Counted from the stretch's first letter, positions 41,041 to 49,444 are shown. The stretch: 64,000 bases of DNA from RZZS01 sp964491785 (GCA_964491785.1 CAZBGS010000004.1:186001-250000), one strand, 5' to 3'. Notes: generated by a model from the letters alone, not told the origin. Numbers and translations: made by a program.

Positions 41041-41771
41041 CTGAAAAACTCCGGAATTTGTTCCTTCAGCACTTTTCCTGTGACTTCGCGCGCCGCGCCT
41101 TCGGGCAGATTGCCAAGCTGGAAGGGGCCGTAGGAAATTCTTATCAGGCGGTTCACCTTCAGGCCGAGATGCTCCATCACCTTGCGGATCTCGCGGTTTT
41201 TGCCTTCTTTCAGCGAGACGGAGAGCCAGCTGTTGACCCCTTCCTTTTCGATCGCGACTTCTATGGGGCCGTAGCGGACGCCGTCGATGGTCGTGCCGCC
41301 GGAAAGAGCCAGAAGGGCGTTCTTGTCGAGTTTTCCGTGAACCCTTGCCCGGTATCGGCGCTTCCAGCCGTTCGAGGGCAGTTCCAGATGGCGCGAAAGC
41401 CGACCGTCGTTGGTTAGCAGCAGCAAGCCTTCCGAACTGAGATCCAGGCGGCCTACGGAGACGAGGCGTGGCAATTCGGGGGGGAGTCTGTCGAAGACGG
41501 TGGGGCGGCCTTTCTCGTCGCGGGCGGAGGTGACCAGGCCCGCGGGCTTGTGGTAGAGGAACAGTCTTGTCTTTTCGGCTTTGGGAACCGGCTTGCCGTC
41601 CACGGTTATCTCGTCGCTTTCGCCGACGTTGAAAGCTGGGGATTCCAGAGGTTTGCCGTTCACGCTCACCCTGCCTTCGGCGATCCATTTCTCGGCGTCG
41701 CGGCGGGAGCAGAGTCCGGCTCTGGCCAGTCTTCTGGCAATGCGTTCGGTTTTGTGGTTTTCTTCTTTCAT
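41037..41771 (-). CDS. RluB/RsuA-family pseudouridine synthase
   Basis: 244 residues: an N-terminal S4 RNA-binding domain (RIARRLARAGLCSRRDAEKWI) and a RsuA/RluB/E/F-type catalytic domain with the aspartate motif SVGRLDLSSEGLLLLTNDG and LKEGKNREIRKVMEHLGLKV. Such enzymes convert uridine to pseudouridine in rRNA; the exact position is uncertain, with RluB (23S) most likely. The ATG at 41769-41771 overlaps the tadA ATG on the opposite strand (TTCATGA). The open frame extends further upstream, but that protein sequence is antisense to tadA. Confidence 0.92.
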   Translation of the reverse strand: MKEENHKTERIARRLARAGLCSRRDAEKWIAEGRVSVNGKPLESPAFNVGESDEITVDGKPVPKAEKTRLFLYHKPAGLVTSARDEKGRPTVFDRLPPELPRLVSVGRLDLSSEGLLLLTNDGRLSRHLELPSNGWKRRYRARVHGKLDKNALLALSGGTTIDGVRYGPIEVAIEKEGVNSWLSVSLKEGKNREIRKVMEHLGLKVNRLIRISYGPFQLGNLPEGAAREVTGKVLKEQIPEFFR

Positions 41772-42258
41772 GACCGAGATAGACCATAGAGCAATGCTCA
41801 TCGCTCTGGAAGAGGCAAATGCGGCATACCGGCGCGAAGAGGTTCCGGTCGGGGCGGTTGTCCTTGATCCCCTGACGGGCGAGGTTATCGCCAGAGGCGG
41901 AAACCGCACCATCGCCGACAAGGATCCGGGCGCGCATGCCGAAATGCTGGCCATCCGCGAGGCGTGCCGCAAACTGGGTGCGGCAAGGATACCCGGCATG
42001 CATATATACGTGACGCTGGAGCCGTGCCCGATGTGCGCCACCGCGATCAGTTTTGCGCGAATTGAAAAGGTGATTTTTGGCGCCTCCGATCCCAAGGGCG
42101 GCGGCATAATCCACGGCCCCAAAATCTATGAACAACCCACCTGCCACCACAGGCCCGAGGTCGTCGGCGGCATTGAGGAGGAGCGCTGCGGGCAGATACT
42201 AAAGGATTTTTTCAGGGAAAGGCGGCAGGCGAAGCGGGAGGAGCAAAGACTTTTATAA
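41770..42258 (+). CDS. tadA: tRNA-specific adenosine deaminase
   Basis: 162 residues with the deaminase zinc motifs HAEM (GAHAEMLAIREAC) and PCPMC (LEPCPMCATAIS). TadA makes inosine at the wobble position of tRNA-Arg(ACG) and is essential in most bacteria. The ATG at 41770 is in frame with the usual MTE-start, but an alternative ATG at 41794 has a purine-rich stretch before it. The first ATG overlaps the divergent rluB start, leaving essentially no 5' space for promoters outside coding sequence. Confidence 0.94.
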   Translation: MTEIDHRAMLIALEEANAAYRREEVPVGAVVLDPLTGEVIARGGNRTIADKDPGAHAEMLAIREACRKLGAARIPGMHIYVTLEPCPMCATAISFARIEKVIFGASDPKGGGIIHGPKIYEQPTCHHRPEVVGGIEEERCGQILKDFFRERRQAKREEQRLL

Positions 42259-42426
42259 ATATCGAGAAATACCGAGATCATCGATTTTGTCAATATCGTC
42301 ACAGGGGGCCTGTAAGGTATTTATGATATTGAGAAATTTTTCTTTTTAGACGTTCCGTTCGCCAACGGCGAAAACAGGCGAAACCAAAATCAGTGAAATT
42401 AAATTGCTTATTCTAAAGAGAAAATA

Positions 42427-42503
42427 TGGTAGCGGTGGAGGGATTTGAACCCCCGACACAAGGATTATGATTCCTCTGCTCTGACCAGCTGAGCTACACC
42501 GCC
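42427..42503 (-). tRNA. tRNA-Met (CAT), elongator type
   Basis: A 77-nt cloverleaf on the minus strand, with CCA encoded. The acceptor arm GGCGGTG pairs with CACCGCT (one G-U), the D arm is GCTC...GAGC, the anticodon stem GAGGA/TCCTT encloses loop ATCATAA with anticodon CAT, and the T arm is GGGGG-TTCAAAT-CCCTC. A paired first position argues against initiator tRNA; overall similarity to alphaproteobacterial elongator tRNA-Met favours that over tRNA-Ile(CAT). Confidence 0.9.
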
Positions 42504-42531
42504 TTGATGATGATCGGTCAAGTGATTTAGC

Positions 42532-42561
42532 TATATCGCTTATTGGCGGGGTTTTTGTCAA
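42532..42561 (-). promoter_or_regulatory. Possible promoter of the tRNA-Met gene
   Basis: On the minus strand, TTGACA (42556-42561) is an exact -35 box. A weak -10 match, GATATA (42532-42537), follows after 18 bp. It lies about 30 bp upstream of the tRNA and about 15 bp after the mnmA stop. Confidence 0.3.
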
Positions 42562-42574
42562 GTATTCAAGTTAT

Positions 42575-43681
42575 TCAGGTTATCCAGCCGCCACCCAGAA
42601 TGCGATCGCCTTCATAGCAGACGGCGGCCTGGCCGGGGGAGATGCCGTATTGGGGTTCAGGGAAAAAAATCTTTGCCGTGGCGGAAGCAGCGCAGGGTTT
42701 CAGGATGGCGGGGACGGGTTTCATTACAGAGCGAAATTTAACCGATACTTCCCTTTCGCCGGGGATCGCCGTCAGCCAGTTGCATTCTTCTACGGTTAAT
42801 TCGCAGCTGGCCAAAGTTTCGCGTTCGCCTACGATGACGCGATTTCTGGCGGCGTCGATCTTTACCACAAAAAGCGGGGCGTTGTTTTCGGTGTGGCCGC
42901 CGCCGATGCCGAGGCCTTTTCTCTGGCCTACCGTGTAGTGGATTATGCCTTCGTGCCGCCCGAGAATCCGGCCATCGAGGTGGACAATGTCCCCTGGCTG
43001 CGCGGCTTTGTCGTTGCGAGACCTGACGAAGGAGGCATAGTCGCCACCGGGGATGAAGCAGATATCCTGGCTATCAGGTTTTGATGCGGATGGCAGGGCC
43101 ATGCGGAGGGCCAGTCCGCGCACTTCATCCTTGGTCATGTCCCCGAGCGGGAAGCGCAGGAATTCAAGGCGGGAGCAGGGGACGGCAAACAGGAAATAAC
43201 TTTGATCCTTGAGTTCGTCTTTTGCTCTGAGAAGTTCGGGGGCTGCGCCTTGCGGGTATGAGATCCTGGCGTAGTGTCCGGTTGCCATAGCGCTTGCGCC
43301 GAGGTTTTTCGCGGCTTCAGCCAGAGCGCCGAATTTGATGAACCTGTTGCAAAGGACGCAGGGACTCGGGGTTTTGCCGCAGGAATAAGTCGCTACGAAG
43401 TTATCGATAATTTCATTGCCGAATTCGCGGCCAAGATCAATGATGTGATGCTCGATGCCAAGTGAGCGCGCAGCGGAAGCGGCGGCGGAAAGGATTTCCT
43501 CCTGCCTGCTTTCGTCAATTCCGGCGAGTTTCATGGTAATGCCGAATGCCTCATGGCCCTGATCGAGCATAAGCCGGGCGGCGATGGTGGAATCCACTCC
43601 ACCCGACATCGCAATCGCGATGCGGGAAGGTCTGTCATCATTCGGGTTTATTTTCACTGCCGGAGGATCACCAGTCCACAT
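42575..43681 (-). CDS. mnmA: tRNA-specific 2-thiouridylase
   Basis: 368 residues catalysing 2-thiolation of wobble uridine in tRNA-Lys, -Glu and -Gln. Landmarks: IAMSGGVDSTIAARL (PP-loop), the catalytic cysteine in KTPSPCVLCNRFIKFG, MPSASKPDSQDICFI (second cysteine), and VGQRKGLGIGGG. It overlaps the ferredoxin gene by 14 bp, which fits a link to sulfur relay. A GTG at 43657 could be an alternative start. Confidence 0.96.
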   Translation of the reverse strand: MWTGDPPAVKINPNDDRPSRIAIAMSGGVDSTIAARLMLDQGHEAFGITMKLAGIDESRQEEILSAAASAARSLGIEHHIIDLGREFGNEIIDNFVATYSCGKTPSPCVLCNRFIKFGALAEAAKNLGASAMATGHYARISYPQGAAPELLRAKDELKDQSYFLFAVPCSRLEFLRFPLGDMTKDEVRGLALRMALPSASKPDSQDICFIPGGDYASFVRSRNDKAAQPGDIVHLDGRILGRHEGIIHYTVGQRKGLGIGGGHTENNAPLFVVKIDAARNRVIVGERETLASCELTVEECNWLTAIPGEREVSVKFRSVMKPVPAILKPCAASATAKIFFPEPQYGISPGQAAVCYEGDRILGGGWIT

Positions 43682-44006
43682 CCGTGCCGGGGAGAGCGAC
43701 GATCAGTCCGTCCATGTCCTCGCGGATGATGATCTGGCAGGAAAGGCGTGAGAATTTGCGCAGGCCGAAAGCGAGGTCTAGCATATCCTCCTCCTCTTCA
43801 ACCAGTTCGCCCCGTTCGGGCAGGCATTTTTCCCACCAGTCGGGGTGGACGTAAACGTGGCATGTGGCGCAGGCGAGGCTGCCCCCGCAGGAACCCTCAA
43901 TCTCCGCAATGCCGAATTTCTGGGCGACTTCCATTACTGAAAGGCCGAGAGGGGCGTCCACGGTCATGTTCTCGCCGGTTTTCCGGATGAAAGTTATTCT
44001 GGGCAT
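43668..44006 (-). CDS. Adrenodoxin-type [2Fe-2S] ferredoxin
   Basis: 112 residues of the adrenodoxin/FdxB class with cluster ligands in GSCGGSLACATCHVYV and the fourth cysteine in SRLSCQIII. Such ferredoxins supply electrons for Fe-S cluster assembly (ISC) or P450-like systems. It lies upstream of and overlaps mnmA by 14 bp, and a Rrf2-family regulator is the next gene upstream, a layout that points to Fe-S or sulfur metabolism. No iscS or iscU is in the window. Confidence 0.93.
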   Translation of the reverse strand: MPRITFIRKTGENMTVDAPLGLSVMEVAQKFGIAEIEGSCGGSLACATCHVYVHPDWWEKCLPERGELVEEEEDMLDLAFGLRKFSRLSCQIIIREDMDGLIVALPGTDVDW

Positions 44007-44054
44007 TTTTTCCTGTCAAAACTCATAAACCTACAACATTCAACTCTGGTTCAT

Positions 44055-44501
44055 TCAAGAGAGAATTTCAAACATTTTGATGATGTGTGCGTTCTCCCTG
44101 GTCTTCTTCTGAAGGATGTCCGCCAAAGTTACATGCCGAAGGCTGGCGTACAAAATCTTCCCGATATCCGACCAGAAGACGAGGGTCTCCTCGTTGACGA
44201 TGCCGGGCGGAGCGGTGGGTCTTTTGGCGGGCAGGCTGTCTTCGGCCGCCTGCAATATCTCCGTAACTCTGATTTCTTCGGGCGCCCTTGCCAGGAGGTA
44301 TCCTCCGCCAGGGCCGCGGTGGCTTTTTACGAGATTGTTTTTGCGCAAGGCGGCAATCAGCTGTTCGAGATACGAAAGCGATATGTCGCTGCGACGAGCG
44401 ATTTCGGATAGCGGCATTGGTCTTTCCTCTACAGGATTTGTCAGTTCAACCATTGCCATCAGGGCGTACCGGCCCCTTGTCGTAATTTTAAGTTCTTCCA
44501 T
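44055..44501 (-). CDS. Rrf2-family transcriptional regulator lacking cluster cysteines
   Basis: 148 residues with a winged-helix start (ITTRGRYALMAMVEL, SEIARRSDISLSYLEQLIAALRKNNLV, HRGPGGGYLLA), the classic Rrf2/IscR fold. In the segment where IscR carries three cysteine ligands, this protein reads SLPAKRPTAPPGIVNEETLVFW, and there is no cysteine anywhere in it. It therefore probably does not bind a [2Fe-2S] cluster as IscR does. It sits next to the ferredoxin and is divergent from the hydrolase gene, so it may regulate these genes in a cluster-independent way. Confidence 0.85.
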   Translation of the reverse strand: MEELKITTRGRYALMAMVELTNPVEERPMPLSEIARRSDISLSYLEQLIAALRKNNLVKSHRGPGGGYLLARAPEEIRVTEILQAAEDSLPAKRPTAPPGIVNEETLVFWSDIGKILYASLRHVTLADILQKKTRENAHIIKMFEILS

Positions 44502-44816
44502 AATATGCCAGTTCTAGTTCAGCTATTCTGTTGATTCAGTTAGATTTAAATTAATACAAAAACAGTACCCGCTACCGGGCGGCGGCATTATAATCGAATC
44601 TTTTCAAAGGAACAGAAGTTTTTTGGTATTTTTATGGCGCACAGGTATCCACAGGCTGTTCAAAGGGTTAGTTGAATTTATTAGACAAAAAAGGATTCAT
44701 CGGCTATACAAAAACACTAATAACTCAAGGCTTTATGTTTTAAGACCATAAGATTTTGTCAAAATTTGGTCGGTTGGGGCCTATAAAATCAAAGGGATAC
44801 CAAACAGGAAGAATCG
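44502..44816. other. 315-bp AT-rich spacer between the Rrf2 regulator and the alpha/beta hydrolase
   Basis: No gene seen. The spacer is AT-rich and presumably carries divergent promoters, but I found no -35/-10 pair with proper spacing and no convincing inverted repeat. A TATAAAAT stretch about 30 bp before the hydrolase ATG may be a -10 element. Confidence 0.4.
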
Positions 44817-45491
44817 ATGACAGAAATCATCTTTAACGGCCCTGCCGGTCGTATCGAAGGCCGCTATACCCACTCAAAAATAGTAAACGCACCACTGGCG
44901 CTTGTCCTGCATCCTCATCCGGAGCAGGGCGGGACTATGAACAACAAGATTACCTATTCGCTGTTTCATGCCTTTGCCGCTCGCGGGTTTTCGGTTTTGC
45001 GCTTTAACTTTCGTGGCGTCGGACGCAGCCAGGGAGTTTTCGACCGGGGAGAGGGAGAGCTCAGCGATGCTGCATCGGCTCTCGACTGGATGCAGGAAAT
45101 CAACAAAAACGCACCTTATGTCTGGATAGCCGGATTCTCTTTCGGGGCATGGATAGGGATGCAGCTGCTGATGCGCCGTCCTGAAATTCAAGGCTTTGTA
45201 TCGGTGGCGCCGCCTGCGAACCTTTATGATTTCACGTTTCTTGCTCCTTGCCCGTCTTCGGGGTTGATTGTTCAGGGCGGACGCGACGATATCGTTCCTT
45301 CGTCGTCTGTGGACAAGCTGGTTCAGAAACTTCGGGCGCAAAAGGGTATCGAGATCGACTACCGCGTTTTCGACAAGGCCAATCATTTCTTCCATAACCA
45401 TGTCGAGCATCTGTGCGCTTCGGTTCACGACCATCTAAACAGGGTCGGCAGCGGCAAGCGCGTTGAGGTGCAATTGCCAGAGGCGGCGTGA
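44817..45491 (+). CDS. Alpha/beta hydrolase family protein
   Basis: 224 residues with a serine-hydrolase fold: LALVLHPHPEQGGTMNNK (oxyanion region), VLRFNFRGVGRSQG, the nucleophile elbow IAGFSFGAW, aspartate in VQGGRDDIVP, and a C-terminal histidine in DKANHFFHNH. The substrate is unknown; similar proteins are often found beside Fe-S or cysteine-desulfurase genes in alphaproteobacteria. It is convergent with the 143-residue unknown and divergent from the Rrf2 regulator. Confidence 0.88.
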   Translation: MTEIIFNGPAGRIEGRYTHSKIVNAPLALVLHPHPEQGGTMNNKITYSLFHAFAARGFSVLRFNFRGVGRSQGVFDRGEGELSDAASALDWMQEINKNAPYVWIAGFSFGAWIGMQLLMRRPEIQGFVSVAPPANLYDFTFLAPCPSSGLIVQGGRDDIVPSSSVDKLVQKLRAQKGIEIDYRVFDKANHFFHNHVEHLCASVHDHLNRVGSGKRVEVQLPEAA

Positions 45492-45496
45492 TCCAG

Positions 45497-45928
45497 TCAA
45501 GGCAAAGGCGCTTCCGGAACCGGAGGGGATTTTTTGTTCACATATCTTGCGAGAAAGTCAGCCACGTTAATTTTGACTATTAACTGAAGATCAGGAAGAT
45601 CCTTATCTGGAATGCTGTATTCTCTGCCTTTGGCAGATTGATCGAAGATTGTCGAGAGGCCGGCATTTCGCAGGCTGTCGGTTGAGATATCATTGTTGTG
45701 CAGCAGAATTGAGTGGAATACCAATCCATTATTGCCCAGCAGTGCAATTTCATAATCTTTCAGTTTCTTTTGCCCTTGCCCTTGCCCTTGTTGTAACAAG
45801 CTGCTTACTGCCCTGGCAGTTGTGTAGTGGCAACTGGTGCGCAGAACATTGCCACCTTCACCCCTTATGGTCAGGGCCATGCGTTGCAGTATCTTTTCCC
45901 GATCCATGTTCAAAGGAATTTTAGCCAT
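45497..45928 (-). CDS. Hypothetical 143-residue protein with a GQ hexanucleotide repeat
   Basis: A soluble protein starting MAKIPLNMDREKILQRMALTI, no family recognised, no signal peptide. Residues 47-53 or so read QGQGQGQ, encoded by three copies plus part of a fourth of the hexamer TTGCCC (45770-45790). Slippage there would add or remove a Gly-Gln dipeptide without changing frame. The ATG at 45926-45928 lies just beyond the serC terminator, so it is separately transcribed. Confidence 0.55.
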   Translation of the reverse strand: MAKIPLNMDREKILQRMALTIRGEGGNVLRTSCHYTTARAVSSLLQQGQGQGQKKLKDYEIALLGNNGLVFHSILLHNNDISTDSLRNAGLSTIFDQSAKGREYSIPDKDLPDLQLIVKINVADFLARYVNKKSPPVPEAPLP

Positions 45929-45940
45929 AGCTCTAATATA

Positions 45941-45970
45941 AAAAACCCTGGTTATTTCTCCAGGGTTTTT
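45941..45970 (-). terminator. Rho-independent terminator after serC
   Basis: A perfect 11-bp stem AAAAACCCTGG / CCAGGGTTTTT with an 8-nt loop (45952-45959), ending in five T residues on either strand. It lies 25 bp beyond the serC stop and before the start of the 143-residue gene, so it most likely ends the serC transcript. Confidence 0.8.
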
Positions 45971-45995
45971 ATAACTTATTAATATTAAATAATTA

Positions 45996-47168
45996 TTAAG
46001 CCGCTTTCTTCAATTCGGATTTCGCCGTCGTGAAGGCCCAGTCGAGCCACGGGGTCAATTTCTCAAGATCGCTTTTCTCGATGGTTGCGCCTGCCCAGAT
46101 GCGGAGACCTGCAGGGGCGTCACGGTAGCTGGCGAGGTCATGGGCCGCGCCTTCCTTGTCGAGAATCTTTACCATTGACTTGATGAAGGCCGCCTGATCG
46201 TCGGCGCTCAGCGAAGTGAAGGCCGGGTCGGTGATTTTCAGGCAGACCGAAGTGAAGGAGGCGATCTCCTCGCGTTCTGGCAGGAATTCAACCCATGGGG
46301 TGCGTTTTACCCATTCCCTGATGGTCTCGAAATTGGCTTTGGTGCGAGATTGCGCCGCCTTCAGGCCGCCGATGGATTCCAGCCAGTTCAGCGCGTCAAG
46401 GCAATCGGCTGTGGCCAGCATCGACGGGGTGTTGATGGTTTCGCCCTTGAAGATTCCCTCGTTTAGCTTGTCGCCTTTTTTGATGCGGAAAATTTTCGGC
46501 ATCGGCCATGCGGGCTTGTAGGAAAGAATTCTTTCAACGGCTCTTGGCGAAAGAACGAGCATTCCGTGAGCGCCTTCGCTGCCGAGGACTTTCTGCCACG
46601 ACCAGGTAACGACGTCGAGTTTGTCCCAGGGCAGGTCATAAGCGAACACGGCCGATGTGGCATCGCACAGAGTAAGGCCTTTGCGGTTCTTTGCAATCCA
46701 GTCGCCGTTCGGAACCCTCACGCCTGAGGTCGTTCCGTTCCAGACGAAGACGACATCGCGGTCGCAGTCGACTTGCGATAGGTCGGGCAGTTTGCCGTAT
46801 TCAGCCTTGAGTGTTCTGACATTTCCGGGCTTGAGCTGACCTTCGACGTCTTTTTGCCAGTCGCCGCTGAAGGCTTCCCAAACCAGGACGTCGGTTCCGT
46901 TCGGGTTGGAGCCGATAATGTTCCACAGAGCCAGTTCGAAGGCGCCGGTGTCGGAGCCGGGAAGGATGCCGACGAGATAGTCCGCAGGGATGCCGAGGAT
47001 CTGGCGGTGCTTTTCGATTACCGACTGAAGCTGGGCCTTTGCCGGAGCCGCCCTGTGCGACCTTCCGGACATGATATCCTTAAGGTTCTGGGCCGACCAT
47101 CCGGGGCGCTTGGCGCAAGGGCCGGAAGAAAAACATGGGTTTTGTGGTTTTAAGCTTGGTTTTTCCAT
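45996..47168 (-). CDS. serC: Phosphoserine aminotransferase
   Basis: About 390 residues of the long alphaproteobacterial/archaeal type of SerC, a class V PLP enzyme converting 3-phosphohydroxypyruvate to phosphoserine. Visible: the start NPCFSSGPCAKRPGWS, GSDTGAFELALWNIIG, WNGTTSGVRVPNG, and the PLP lysine in TWSWQKVLGSEGAHGM. The ATG at 47166-47168 is used, although a GTG three codons earlier is open. It is divergent from serB across about 100 bp, so both halves of the last steps of serine synthesis share a control region. Confidence 0.96.
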   Translation of the reverse strand: MEKPSLKPQNPCFSSGPCAKRPGWSAQNLKDIMSGRSHRAAPAKAQLQSVIEKHRQILGIPADYLVGILPGSDTGAFELALWNIIGSNPNGTDVLVWEAFSGDWQKDVEGQLKPGNVRTLKAEYGKLPDLSQVDCDRDVVFVWNGTTSGVRVPNGDWIAKNRKGLTLCDATSAVFAYDLPWDKLDVVTWSWQKVLGSEGAHGMLVLSPRAVERILSYKPAWPMPKIFRIKKGDKLNEGIFKGETINTPSMLATADCLDALNWLESIGGLKAAQSRTKANFETIREWVKRTPWVEFLPEREEIASFTSVCLKITDPAFTSLSADDQAAFIKSMVKILDKEGAAHDLASYRDAPAGLRIWAGATIEKSDLEKLTPWLDWAFTTAKSELKKAA

Positions 47169-47199
47169 TGATACCACCGTAATTTTTTGAGGATTGATC

Positions 47200-47214
47200 T
47201 CTATCAGCGATAGA
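47200..47214. promoter_or_regulatory. Dyad resembling a tetracycline-type operator between serC and serB
   Basis: TCTATC-AGC-GATAGA (47200-47214) is a perfect 6-bp inverted repeat. The 19-bp window 47198-47216 matches the tet operator at 16 of 19 positions. It lies 32 bp upstream of the serC ATG and 53 bp upstream of serB, a good place for an operator acting on both genes. No TetR-family gene is in the window. Confidence 0.4.
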
Positions 47215-47267
47215 TAATTACCGCTAAAGTGTCCAGTATTTTCTTTGTGTAACTAAAGGGAACCTTC

Positions 47268-48176
47268 ATGAGTTTCGTACTTACGCTTGTTTCGTCGCAA
47301 ATTAATATGCCTCTGACAAACGGGCATATCAAATCGGCAACACGTTTTCTTGAAGATCAGGGGCTGTCGCCGACATGCGCTCCGGTGTGGCTGCATCCCG
47401 ACAAGGCCGCGGATGTGGGGTTTTCCAGCGAAGCGACTTTCAGCCAGCTGAAGGCCTTAAGAAGCCTGTTGCATCAGGATAAAATTGATTTCTTTTTCGG
47501 TTCGATCGAAAAGCGGCGCAAGAAAATACTGGTTGCGGATATGGACAGCACCATTATCAGCGCCGAGACGCTGGACGAACTGGCGGACGAGGCGGGGATC
47601 AAGGCGCAAATAGCAGAGATCACCGAACTGGCGATGAATGGCGAGATGGATTTCCATGCGGCAATCAGGGCGAGAATAGCTTTGCTCAAAGACCTGCCAG
47701 TAGCGGCAATGGAGCGGACGCTTGCAAGAATGGAGTATAATCCGGGCGCCGAGCTGCTGGTTCGCACCATGGTTCATTACGGGGCGAGAACCGTACTTGT
47801 TACCGGAGGCTTTACCTTCTTCTCGGAGCCTGTCGGGAGAAGGATAGGTTTCCAGCATCATCATGCCAATATCCTTGAGATCAAGGACGGGTGTCTGTCG
47901 GGGAAAGTCAGGGAGCCAATTCTCGACAAGAACGCCAAGGTAAAAGCGTTATACGAGCATTGCCAGGAGCTTGGGGTCAGGCCGGATCATGCGCTTGCCA
48001 TTGGCGATGGCGCGAACGATCTCCCGATGCTCAAGACGGCCGGAATGGGGATCGGCTACAAGCCCAAGCGGCTGGTGGCCGAGGAAATAGCAAACCTTAT
48101 ACTGCATGGAGACCTGTCTGCGGCGCTTTATGCGCAGGGTTATACCGAGCAGCATATAAGAGAGGCTGTTTCCTGA
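47268..48176 (+). CDS. serB: Phosphoserine phosphatase
   Basis: 302-residue HAD-family phosphatase that makes serine from phosphoserine. Motif I DMDSTIIS, motif II VTGGFTFFS, and motif III GDGANDLPMLKTAGMGIGYK are all present, with a roughly 80-residue N-terminal region. It faces serC across a short control region and is convergent with the MoxR gene (38 bp apart). serA is not in the window. Confidence 0.97.
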   Translation: MSFVLTLVSSQINMPLTNGHIKSATRFLEDQGLSPTCAPVWLHPDKAADVGFSSEATFSQLKALRSLLHQDKIDFFFGSIEKRRKKILVADMDSTIISAETLDELADEAGIKAQIAEITELAMNGEMDFHAAIRARIALLKDLPVAAMERTLARMEYNPGAELLVRTMVHYGARTVLVTGGFTFFSEPVGRRIGFQHHHANILEIKDGCLSGKVREPILDKNAKVKALYEHCQELGVRPDHALAIGDGANDLPMLKTAGMGIGYKPKRLVAEEIANLILHGDLSAALYAQGYTEQHIREAVS

Positions 48177-48214
48177 AAAAGGCGGTTCAGGATGTAGGAT
48201 ATCTGGAGGTATGC

Positions 48215-49261
48215 TCAGGCCCCGGCTGCTGCCGGAGGGGCGAGAACCTGGACTCTGTCGCCTTGTTTCGGGACGGCCAGTTTCTTTACGATGTCGGCTA
48301 TCAGTTCGTCGGAAGTGATCTTGTGCTTTTTGGCGCGTTCTGTCTTGATGAAGCGGTGGCGCAGAACGGGGCGCACCATTTTTTGAACGTGCTCAATTGA
48401 AACATTTTCTTCACCGTGAAGCCATGCATAGGCTCTTGAGCAGCGATCGAGGGCGAGCGAGCCGCGGGGGCTGGAGCCAAGTTCGATATAGCTTTTCAGT
48501 TCGTAGTTGATCCTTTGCGGGAAGCGGGTGACGAAGATGAAATCAACCATGTATTTCTCGACGTATTCAGGAACCCTGATCTGGTCTATCTCGCCGCGTG
48601 CGTCGAAAATCGTTTGTTGCATGGTAATTTTGCGGTCTTCTTTTTTTTCCGTTTTTTTTATCTTTTTCATTTTCTGGCTCATTTCCTCGCGGACGAGGCG
48701 GATAACCTGCGCTTCGGCTTCCTCGTTCGGGTAATGAACCGAGATGTGCATCAGAAAACGGTCAAGCTGCGCTTCGGGCAGGGGGTAAGTCCCTGCCTGG
48801 TCTATCGGGTTCTGGGTGGCCATCACCAGGAAAAGTTCAGGCATCTTGTATGATACCCCGGCTACGGTAACTTGCCGTTCTTCCATGGCTTCCAGAAGGG
48901 AGTTCTGGGTTTTTGACGGGGCACGGTTGACTTCGTCGGCAAGAACCACGTTGTTAAAGACAGGGCCTGGAATGAATTTGAACAAGGCTTTGCCGGTGAC
49001 TTCGTCGTGCTGAACTTCTTCCTTGCCGGTAATGTCGGTTGATCTGAGGTCAGGGGTGAACTGAATCCGGCCAAAGCTGCCTTCAATATTGCTTGCCAGC
49101 GACTTGATGGCTCTGGTTTTGGCAAGACCGGGCAAGCCTTCGACAAGAATATTGCCGTTGGCCAGCAGGCCGAGGATGAGGGTTTCGACGATCTCTTCCT
49201 GGCCGACGATTTCTTTTGAGACCCGTTGCTTCAGATCCTGAACCTCTTTGCGGACGTCCAT
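48215..49261 (-). CDS. MoxR-family AAA+ ATPase
   Basis: 348 residues with VEGLPGLAKTRAIKSLA (Walker A), VVLADEVNRAPSKTQNSLLEAMEE (Walker B and following signature), MATQNPIDQAGTYPLPEAQLDRFL and a C-terminal lid. MoxR ATPases act as chaperones that activate partner proteins, usually with DUF58 and von Willebrand factor A genes beside them. Here no such partner is adjacent: serB lies downstream, convergent, and a different AAA gene lies upstream, divergent. The gene therefore looks like an orphan. Confidence 0.93.
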   Translation of the reverse strand: MDVRKEVQDLKQRVSKEIVGQEEIVETLILGLLANGNILVEGLPGLAKTRAIKSLASNIEGSFGRIQFTPDLRSTDITGKEEVQHDEVTGKALFKFIPGPVFNNVVLADEVNRAPSKTQNSLLEAMEERQVTVAGVSYKMPELFLVMATQNPIDQAGTYPLPEAQLDRFLMHISVHYPNEEAEAQVIRLVREEMSQKMKKIKKTEKKEDRKITMQQTIFDARGEIDQIRVPEYVEKYMVDFIFVTRFPQRINYELKSYIELGSSPRGSLALDRCSRAYAWLHGEENVSIEHVQKMVRPVLRHRFIKTERAKKHKITSDELIADIVKKLAVPKQGDRVQVLAPPAAAGA

Positions 49262-49444
49262 TTGTTAAGCCCTTCTTTACATTATTCTGACAGATTGAGT
49301 TTACCAAAAAAACTAAAAGACGTTTATCGCTTCCGAATATAACTCAAGAATACTTATTAAAACATTACCAAGACTCTGTTAGAAAATTTTTCCCTGCAAC
49401 CCGGCAATGCGGTAAACTTTTACAAGACGTTTTAGGAGAGGAAT

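Noticed and set aside
41772..42122. N-terminal extension of rluB
   Set aside because: The extra sequence is the antisense of tadA and does not resemble pseudouridine synthases; the S4 domain starts right after the ATG at 41771.
41041..42150. Extension of the rsmD frame through rluB to 42150
   Set aside because: The upstream residues are Arg-rich and low in hydrophobics, and the RsmD fold begins at the GTG at 41040. It is an alternative frame of rluB, not a fusion.
45504..45545. Possible terminator after the alpha/beta hydrolase gene
   Set aside because: The CTTCC/GGAGG stem before a T run is short and contains a G-U pair; it also lies inside the convergent gene.
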